Source: Terriglobia bacterium (GTDB taxonomy: Bacteria; Acidobacteriota; Terriglobia; Terriglobales; Acidobacteriaceae). Taken from it: DNA of 64,000 nt. A model generated the notes under the pieces. It saw only the letters and a program-made list of their open reading frames with translations. It was not told where the DNA came from and did no database searches. The translations under genes were made by a program, and so were the position numbers. The DNA lies in assembly GCA_020072585.1 (NCBI GenBank), contig JAIQGL010000030.1:83993-147992 (forward strand). The letters are read 5' to 3'. Below are positions 59,268-64,000 of the stretch, in pieces (position 1 is the first letter of the stretch; every line of letters begins with the position of its first letter).

Positions 59268-62009
59268 ATGCCTGAAAGCTTCCAGTACGACGTCTTCCTC
59301 AGCCACAACAGCGCACAGAAAGATTGGACGCGTGAGCTGGCTCTTCGCCTCCCGGAGGAGGAATTCAAAGTCTGGTTTGACGAATGGGTTCTCCGCGGCG
59401 GTGATGTTGGCAGCATCGCCATGGAAAAAGGCATTGAAGAAAGCCGTCATGTGGTTCTGGTCATGTCGCCTGAGTTCCTGGCGGCAGAGTGGACAGATTA
59501 CGAAACTCAAATCGCCATTCTTCTTGATCCTGCCAACCGTGGTCGCAAGCTGATTCCAATTCTGTACTCAAAGTGTGACGTGCCATCGCGCCTCAAGCGC
59601 CTCACCTGGATCGATTTCACTGATACTCACGGCGATCCAGACCGGTATGACTTCCGCCTCGCTCAGTTGATGTCTGATCTCAAGCCTGATCGCTACGAGC
59701 GGCCCAAAGATTTTGAGAAATTTCGCAAAAATCTTAAGCGCGGCAATATGGATGAAATCCCTCCCGTCCGCCCGCTTCCCAAAGGCTCCCGCATGCCTCA
59801 CGCCCCCAGCCCGCTCTTTGTTGGCCGTGAGCAGGAAATGCGAGCACTGGCGCAACTGCTCGCGCCCGGCTCTGGTGGGACGGTAGGCGTCCATGCAGTC
59901 TCCGGCATGGGCGGTGTAGGCAAGACACAGCTTGCCATAGAGTACGCCCATCGTTACGGACACCTCTATCGCGGTGGTATCTTCTGGCTGAGCTTCGCCA
60001 AGGAGGAAGAACTCATCACTGAGGTCGCCGCTTGCGGCGGCCATGAGGCGGAAATACTCCCTGACTGGAGTGCCCTAAAGCCAACTGAGCAGGCTGCCAA
60101 GGTTCAGCAGATGTGGCATGAGAGCGCGGAACCGCGCCTCCTGGTCTTTGACAACGCTGAGGACCCAGCTCTGGTGGAGAAATGGCGGCCCAAATATGGG
60201 CGCTGTGGTGTGCTCATCACCTGCCGCCGAGATGAGTGGCCGGCAAAAATGGGTGTAAAGCCACTGCCCATTGAAACTCTGCCTCGCGACAAAAGCATTG
60301 AATTGCTCGCGGAAGCCCGCCCTGAGATCGCTGCCAATGCCAAAGATCATGACGCGGCAGACAAGATCTGTCACCTTCTTGGCGACCTGCCCCTTGCTCT
60401 TTCCGTAGCCGCAGCCTATCTCAGCAGGTACAGGAACGACAGCATTAGCGAGTATCTGAAAGCCCTATCTTCGCAACCTGCCATACAAGATTCATCGTTG
60501 GCAAAGGAACTTTCGGCTTCGTTCGCCGTCAGCTACAACAAACTCAATCCGGAAAACACAACTGATGCACTCGCGCAGAAGCTGTTTTATCTTGCTTCCT
60601 TCTTTGCGCCTGTCTCCATCAATCGCGCGCTGCTGGCCGCCTCGGCAGGATTGGAATACGCGGAGAAAGAACCTCGTCATCAGGTTGATGACGCACTTTC
60701 GCGTCTTCAGGAACTTGCCCTTATAAAGCAGGAGCCCGATGGACGGTTACTCCAGCATCGCCTATTGCGTGAATTTGCTTTGCAGAAGGAGTTGGTAAGT
60801 CTGCAATCGGCGACAGCCATCAATTCCGTTTGCTATAGGCTCATTGAGTTTGGCGAGTTGGAATTTAATCGTGGTTTGCCACAAGCATTGTCGAGGGAGA
60901 GGATTCATCTACGCTACGTCGCAGTAGAAGCGGAGCAGCTAAATCCGGAACTCTCTGCCAGACTCTATAACCTGCTCGGAGTAAGCGGTCGAGTTCTAGC
61001 TTTGTATCGAGAGGCGAAAATAGATTATGAGAAGGCGTTGAAGTTGGCCGAGACGCTGTTTGGACCGATTGATCACAGGGTTGCGGTTTGCGTCAACAAC
61101 TTGGGTGGGGTACTCAGGGAGCTGGGGGACATAACAGGAGCACGTTACAACTTCGAACGATCGATCGCAATCGACGAGGTGGTGTATGGTCCGGATCATT
61201 CATCGGTAGCAACCAGTGTCAATAATTTGAGTTTAGTACTCAAGGAGCTAGGCGACTTGGCAGGAGCACGTGCTAGTCAAGAACGAGCATTGAGGATCGA
61301 TGAAGCTTCGAATGGGCCGGATCATCCCAATGTGGCCATTGATGTCAATAATCTAGGTTTAGTGCTTCAGGAACTCGGAGATTTGGAAGGAGCAAGGGCG
61401 AACTTTGAACGGGCATTAAAGATTGATGAAGCAGCTTATGGAGCAGACCATCCCGCGGTCTCAGTTGATCTCAATAATCTAGGTAGTACGCTGCAAAAGC
61501 TCGGAGATCTGACTGGCGCGCGTATCAACCTTGAACGGGCATTGCGTATCGATGAAGCTGTATATAGTCAAAACCATCCTAGCGTAGCAACTCGGCTCGG
61601 AAATCTGGGTTCAGTGCTTCAGGAATTAGGAGACTTGGAAGGAGCAAGGGCGAACTTTGAACGGGCACTAAAGATAGGCGAAGCTGTGTACGGGCTAGAC
61701 CATCCCAACGTGGCGGCTCGACTCAGCAACCTAAGTGGAGTGCTCCAGGATTTGGGAGACTTGGAAGGAGCAAGGGCGAACTTTGAACGGGCATTAAAGA
61801 TTGATGAAGCAGCTTATGGAGCAGACCATCCCGCGGTGGCAACAGATGCTAACAATATGGGTCTAGCGCTCAAGGCTTTGGGAGATCTGGCTGGAGCGCG
61901 TGCGAACTATGAACGGGCGCTGAAGATCCGTAAAAAAGTTTTTGGTGCCGACCATCCCAAAACACGACTAGTTCAAGACCATCTGGATTCGCTGAGTAAA
62001 GAGCAGTAG
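59268..62009 (+). CDS. TIR/NB-ARC/TPR NLR-like protein
   Basis: 913 residues. TIR domain (1-135): YDVFLSHNSAQKDW, VWFDEWVLRGG, VVLVMSPEFLAAEWTDYE with Glu79 at the position of the catalytic NADase Glu. NB-ARC (185-440): FVGREQEM, Walker A GMGGVGKT at 213-220, Walker B RLLVFDNAED, LITCRRDEW, LLGDLPLALS. Winged-helix-like linker (440-550). Then seven 42-residue TPR_12 (kinesin-light-chain) repeats, NNLG.VL.ELGDL.GAR.NFERAL.IDE..YG.DHP, from about 600. Fits the antiphage STAND/NLR plan: ligand sensed by TPR, NB-ARC oligomerises, TIR degrades NAD. Confidence 0.88.
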   Translation: MPESFQYDVFLSHNSAQKDWTRELALRLPEEEFKVWFDEWVLRGGDVGSIAMEKGIEESRHVVLVMSPEFLAAEWTDYETQIAILLDPANRGRKLIPILYSKCDVPSRLKRLTWIDFTDTHGDPDRYDFRLAQLMSDLKPDRYERPKDFEKFRKNLKRGNMDEIPPVRPLPKGSRMPHAPSPLFVGREQEMRALAQLLAPGSGGTVGVHAVSGMGGVGKTQLAIEYAHRYGHLYRGGIFWLSFAKEEELITEVAACGGHEAEILPDWSALKPTEQAAKVQQMWHESAEPRLLVFDNAEDPALVEKWRPKYGRCGVLITCRRDEWPAKMGVKPLPIETLPRDKSIELLAEARPEIAANAKDHDAADKICHLLGDLPLALSVAAAYLSRYRNDSISEYLKALSSQPAIQDSSLAKELSASFAVSYNKLNPENTTDALAQKLFYLASFFAPVSINRALLAASAGLEYAEKEPRHQVDDALSRLQELALIKQEPDGRLLQHRLLREFALQKELVSLQSATAINSVCYRLIEFGELEFNRGLPQALSRERIHLRYVAVEAEQLNPELSARLYNLLGVSGRVLALYREAKIDYEKALKLAETLFGPIDHRVAVCVNNLGGVLRELGDITGARYNFERSIAIDEVVYGPDHSSVATSVNNLSLVLKELGDLAGARASQERALRIDEASNGPDHPNVAIDVNNLGLVLQELGDLEGARANFERALKIDEAAYGADHPAVSVDLNNLGSTLQKLGDLTGARINLERALRIDEAVYSQNHPSVATRLGNLGSVLQELGDLEGARANFERALKIGEAVYGLDHPNVAARLSNLSGVLQDLGDLEGARANFERALKIDEAAYGADHPAVATDANNMGLALKALGDLAGARANYERALKIRKKVFGADHPKTRLVQDHLDSLSKEQ

Positions 62010-62078
62010 TAACCGTGCGCCCTATTGCCTTATATTACCGGTTAGCAACAACGATGCTGCAATAACTCCGAAGGTGAA

Positions 62079-62151
62079 GCGCCGTAGGCGCGACCATAAG
62101 TTAGTCCAGCGCGTCCCGAGGCGCGCTTGCGCGCTGAGGGGTTAGCGCTGG
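62079..62151. repeat. GC-rich hairpin cluster downstream of the TIR-NLR gene
   Basis: GCGCC-GTA-GGCGC hairpin at 62079-62091, then a nested structure: CCAGCGC (62106-62112) with GCGCTGG (62145-62151), enclosing CCC/GGG and GCGCGC-TT-GCGCGC (62121-62134). Could be a structured RNA, a terminator or a REP-like element. Confidence 0.55.
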
Positions 62152-62278
62152 GTAAGCAAAGAAATGATCCCTTCCTTGCGCCGCAGGCTGGCGCGCAGCG
62201 TAGCAGAGCGCAAATAAAAAATTCCTTTGATGATTTTTTACTTGACGAACCTCTATCTAACTCCTACACTGCTGGTGA

Positions 62279-62554
62279 ATGAAAACATTCTCCACGCGCG
62301 AGGCAGCCAAGAAGCTTGGTTTACATCCGACTACGCTGGCTGACTATATTGCCGCTGGCAAGGTTCCTACGCCAACCGTTCTTCAGGTCGGCACCGCAAG
62401 CCTCCATGCCTGGACCGAAGAGGAAATTGAACACGTCCGCAAGCTCCTGCCCAAGATCGCCAATGGCAGGAAAACTCGTTACAAGAAATTAAGGGAGGAA
62501 AAACAGAAAGGCGAAGCCCGTTCCACGCCTCGCCCCAAAAAGAAAAAAACGTAA
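62279..62554 (+). CDS. MerR/excisionase-type helix-turn-helix protein
   Basis: 91 residues. FSTREAAKKLGLHPTTLADYIAAGKVPTPTVL is a MerR-like helix-turn-helix with wing; WTEEEIEHVRKLLPKI is a helix, then a very basic tail (GRKTRYKKLREEKQKGEARS...KKKK). No ligand or dimer domain, so it may be a small mobile-element regulator. Start: codon at 62279 without a clear ribosome site. Confidence 0.75.
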   Translation: MKTFSTREAAKKLGLHPTTLADYIAAGKVPTPTVLQVGTASLHAWTEEEIEHVRKLLPKIANGRKTRYKKLREEKQKGEARSTPRPKKKKT

Positions 62555-62663
62555 ACCGCAATGGCCCATTGCTATTTGCCAATTGCTAACTGCTGAAACC
62601 GGACGCGCCCAGTGCTTCTGACACCGAACGCGCCCTAACCAAAGTCGCCTTGAAGGAGGCAAC

Positions 62664-63080
62664 ATGGCTGTTACTGAAAATAAACGCTCTTCCGCCCACA
62701 CGCAACCCGCCACAACCTCAACCGCAAAACACCGCAGCCCCAAACGCCAAGGCAAAAGCCAAACCAAAAGAAAGACGCTTCCAGCTTCCTTGCGCCCCAC
62801 CATCACCAAACGCGGCAAGACCACCATCCGGCGCTATGAAGGCAGGAGCTTCCACCGCTTTGAAGAAGCCAAAGGCAAAGCCATCGACTATATCGAGTTC
62901 TTTACCTCGGATGGCTACCACAACATTGATATCGCCTTTGACGACAAGACCGCCGTGCACTTCGTCATCGAACCCAGCTTTACCCTGGACACCGAATACG
63001 CTGACTGGAAAACCGGCAACTGGCGTCTCCTGAAGAGATGGCCGCTCATCCCCAGCGCATCGGGAATCCGTAGAAAATAA
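62664..63080 (+). CDS. Conserved acidobacterial-type protein, unknown
   Basis: 138 residues with AAGGAGG upstream of the ATG. A basic, Ser/Thr/Lys N-terminus (1-50) and a folded C-terminal part: GKTTIRRYEGRSFHRFEEAKGKAIDYIEFFTSD, NIDIAFDDKTAVHFVIEPSF, EYADWKTGNWRLLKRWP. A small beta-rich domain. A 22-bp piece of this gene recurs at 63817-63838. Confidence 0.75.
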   Translation: MAVTENKRSSAHTQPATTSTAKHRSPKRQGKSQTKRKTLPASLRPTITKRGKTTIRRYEGRSFHRFEEAKGKAIDYIEFFTSDGYHNIDIAFDDKTAVHFVIEPSFTLDTEYADWKTGNWRLLKRWPLIPSASGIRRK

Positions 63081-63339
63081 CTCTTTCAATCACAGCAAGG
63101 CGGAGGGCCAATGCCTTCCGCCTTGCCTCGACCTGATCTGCATTTTTTCCTGATCCGCCTTTATCCGTGTTCATCCGGTTTTCTCTTCTGATCTGCGTTT
63201 CATCTGCGCTCATCTGCGGCAACCCTTCTTCCTCTTCCCTTATGTGAAATGTTGGCCCCCTCGCCTGTATATACCTTGACACGGAGGTTGCAGGTTACGC
63301 TGAGCGCAGATAAATTAGGTGCGAGAGTTGGAGTTGAAC
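63081..63339. repeat. ATCCGTGTTCATCC/ATCTGCG repeat region
   Basis: 63133-63222 is a run of CTGATCTGCAT, CTGATCCGCC, TTATCCGTGTTCATCC, CTGATCTGCGTTTCATC and ATCTGCGCTCATCTGCGG, the same family as 57759-57797. It is intergenic between the two small genes. Confidence 0.55.
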
Positions 63340-63795
63340 ATGAAAAAGCCCATCCCGGTGGAATCTGCCTCTGCATTTATTGACGCGAAGATCAACGAAC
63401 TCGATGACTGGCGCGGGAAGACGCTCGCGAAAGTCCGCGCAATCATCCACGCGGCAGACCCTGAGATCGTGGAAGAGCTGAAGTGGGTTAAGCCGACATC
63501 GCCGGGAACCCCCGTCTTTTCCCACGGCGGCATCGTCTGCACGGGCGAGACCTACAAGACCGTTGTGAAGCTGACCTTCGCCAAGGGCGCATCACTGAAG
63601 GACCCTTCAGGTCTATTCAACTCCAGCCTCGACGGGAATGTCAGGCGCGCCATCGACATCCACGAAGGCGACAAGATCGATGCGGCGGCCCTGAAGGACC
63701 TCATCCGCGCTGCCGTGGCGCTCAATCTCAAGGGCAAAACTAAGCCCAAGCCCAAGTTGACGCCCAGCCGAGCGCGCAGCAAGCGGGCCGATTAG
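63340..63795 (+). CDS. DUF1801 protein
   Basis: 151 residues from ATG 63340 (GGAG 7 bases upstream); the frame from 63319 has no such site. DDWRGKTLAKVRAIIHAADPEIVEELKWVKPTSPGTPVF, THGG-type SHGGIVCTGETYKTVVKLTF, and GLFNSSLDGNVRRAIDIHEGD are DUF1801/YdhG-type motifs. The tail is basic (KPKPKLTPSRARSKR). Function unknown. Confidence 0.85.
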   Translation: MKKPIPVESASAFIDAKINELDDWRGKTLAKVRAIIHAADPEIVEELKWVKPTSPGTPVFSHGGIVCTGETYKTVVKLTFAKGASLKDPSGLFNSSLDGNVRRAIDIHEGDKIDAAALKDLIRAAVALNLKGKTKPKPKLTPSRARSKRAD

Positions 63796-63816
63796 CTTCA
63801 TCCCCACCCCGGACCT

Positions 63817-63838
63817 ACGCTGACTGGAAAACCGGCAG
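63817..63838. repeat. 22-bp relic of the 62664-63080 gene
   Basis: TACGCTGACTGGAAAACCGG and two more bases repeats exactly a part of the gene above (codons for YADWKTGN) at 62998-63019, just after the DUF1801 gene. Likely the remains of a paralogue or a recombination footprint. Confidence 0.6.
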
Positions 63839-63843
63839 CTCCG

Positions 63844-63870
63844 CTCCTTCTCTGTGTCTCTGTGTCTCCC
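63844..63870. repeat. Dispersed intergenic repeat, copy 3 (divergent)
   Basis: CTCCTTCTCTGTGTCTCTGT then GTCTCCC: a diverged member of the family at 32058-32090 and 57671-57701, again next to a gene end and near a mobile element. Confidence 0.4.
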
Positions 63871-63907
63871 ATGAATAATGTCCACTCAAAAGTTGTTTTG
63901 GCTGGTT

Positions 63908-64000
63908 TTAGGCAGCCAGGGTAAAGCTGGGAAAATCTTCGAAGACCCACTGGTTTTTCAGAGTATCGTAGACGATTTTGACCAGCTTTCTTGCCAGAGC
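63908..64000 (-). CDS. C-terminal end of an IS110-like transposase (partial)
   Basis: The last 30 codons, ALARKLVKIVYDTLKNQW...FPSFTLAA and stop, open to the window edge on the minus strand. The pattern LARKL..I.Y..LK..W.F.DFP.F matches my memory of the C-terminus of IS110-family transposases. The rest is outside the window, so the family call is provisional. The sequence TGTCCACTCAAAAG at 63879 may be near the element end. Confidence 0.55.
   Translation of the reverse strand, partial: ALARKLVKIVYDTLKNQWVFEDFPSFTLAA

Noticed and set aside
1..64000. CRISPR arrays, rRNA genes, riboswitches
   Set aside because: No regularly spaced repeats, no rRNA-like stretches and no riboswitch pattern that I could recognise on either strand.

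Overview
The window looks like a chromosomal segment of an acidobacterium (Terriglobia/Acidobacteriales type), GC roughly 55-60%. This is inferred from the protein families and their neighbourhoods: a DUF2934 protein, an acidobacterial-style CcmF/CcmH/CcmI cluster, PhoX-like and VirB10-like secreted proteins, the lptB-rpoN-hpf order, and several short conserved proteins typical of that phylum. No 16S gene is present, so the taxonomy is an inference.

Layout. 1-5.1 kb: a Cu/Ag efflux operon, CusC (partial), CusB, CusA. 5.1-9.6 kb: a strong hairpin, the 3' half of a decayed tRNA-Pro(CGG), a large secreted di-haem cytochrome with TIG domains on the minus strand, then AT-rich DNA with at least one gene broken by an in-frame stop. 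9.64-24.97 kb: an integrated element of 15,257 bp inserted in tRNA-Glu(CTC), bounded by perfect 41-bp repeats. It carries an integrase, an excisionase-like protein, a J-domain-like protein, a ParB-like protein, a sigma-region-2-like protein, a Hint-domain appendage protein, a tail fibre, an inverse-strand lipoprotein and ribbon-helix-helix regulator, and an HK97-type portal, HNH nuclease, major capsid protein and prohead protease. I see no terminase large subunit, tape measure, tail tube or lysis gene.

25-46 kb: ordinary chromosome. It holds cytochrome c maturation genes with a receiver-only protein, a SET-domain protein, a second receiver-only protein, dnaX-ybaB-recR, a TetR regulator divergent from a membrane protein, a DJ-1/PfpI protein, a DUF899 protein, and the minus-strand run hpf, rpoN, lptB, an LptC/LptA-like protein and recJ. 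46-57.6 kb: a histone-H1-like protein, the lutABC lactate operon, a PfkB sugar kinase, a PhoX-like phosphatase, small conserved proteins, a retropepsin-like protease, and a permease overlapping an amidohydrolase.

57.7-64 kb: an accessory or defence-like region with a HEAR-plus-putative-nuclease protein, a TIR/NB-ARC/TPR (NLR-like) protein, structured intergenic hairpins, a MerR-like protein, two small conserved proteins, and the 3' end of an IS110-like transposase at the window edge.

How the parts work together. The integrated element shares its left att core with the 5' half of tRNA-Glu. Integration therefore keeps the tRNA intact but moves its probable native promoter to the far (right) end, so the tRNA now lies directly downstream of, and overlapping, the integrase gene. 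The element has capsid and fibre genes but no recognisable packaging motor, so it is either an eroded prophage or a helper-dependent capsid-encoding satellite. The right end of the window combines an NLR-type defence candidate with a possible nuclease and a transposon remnant, as in defence islands.
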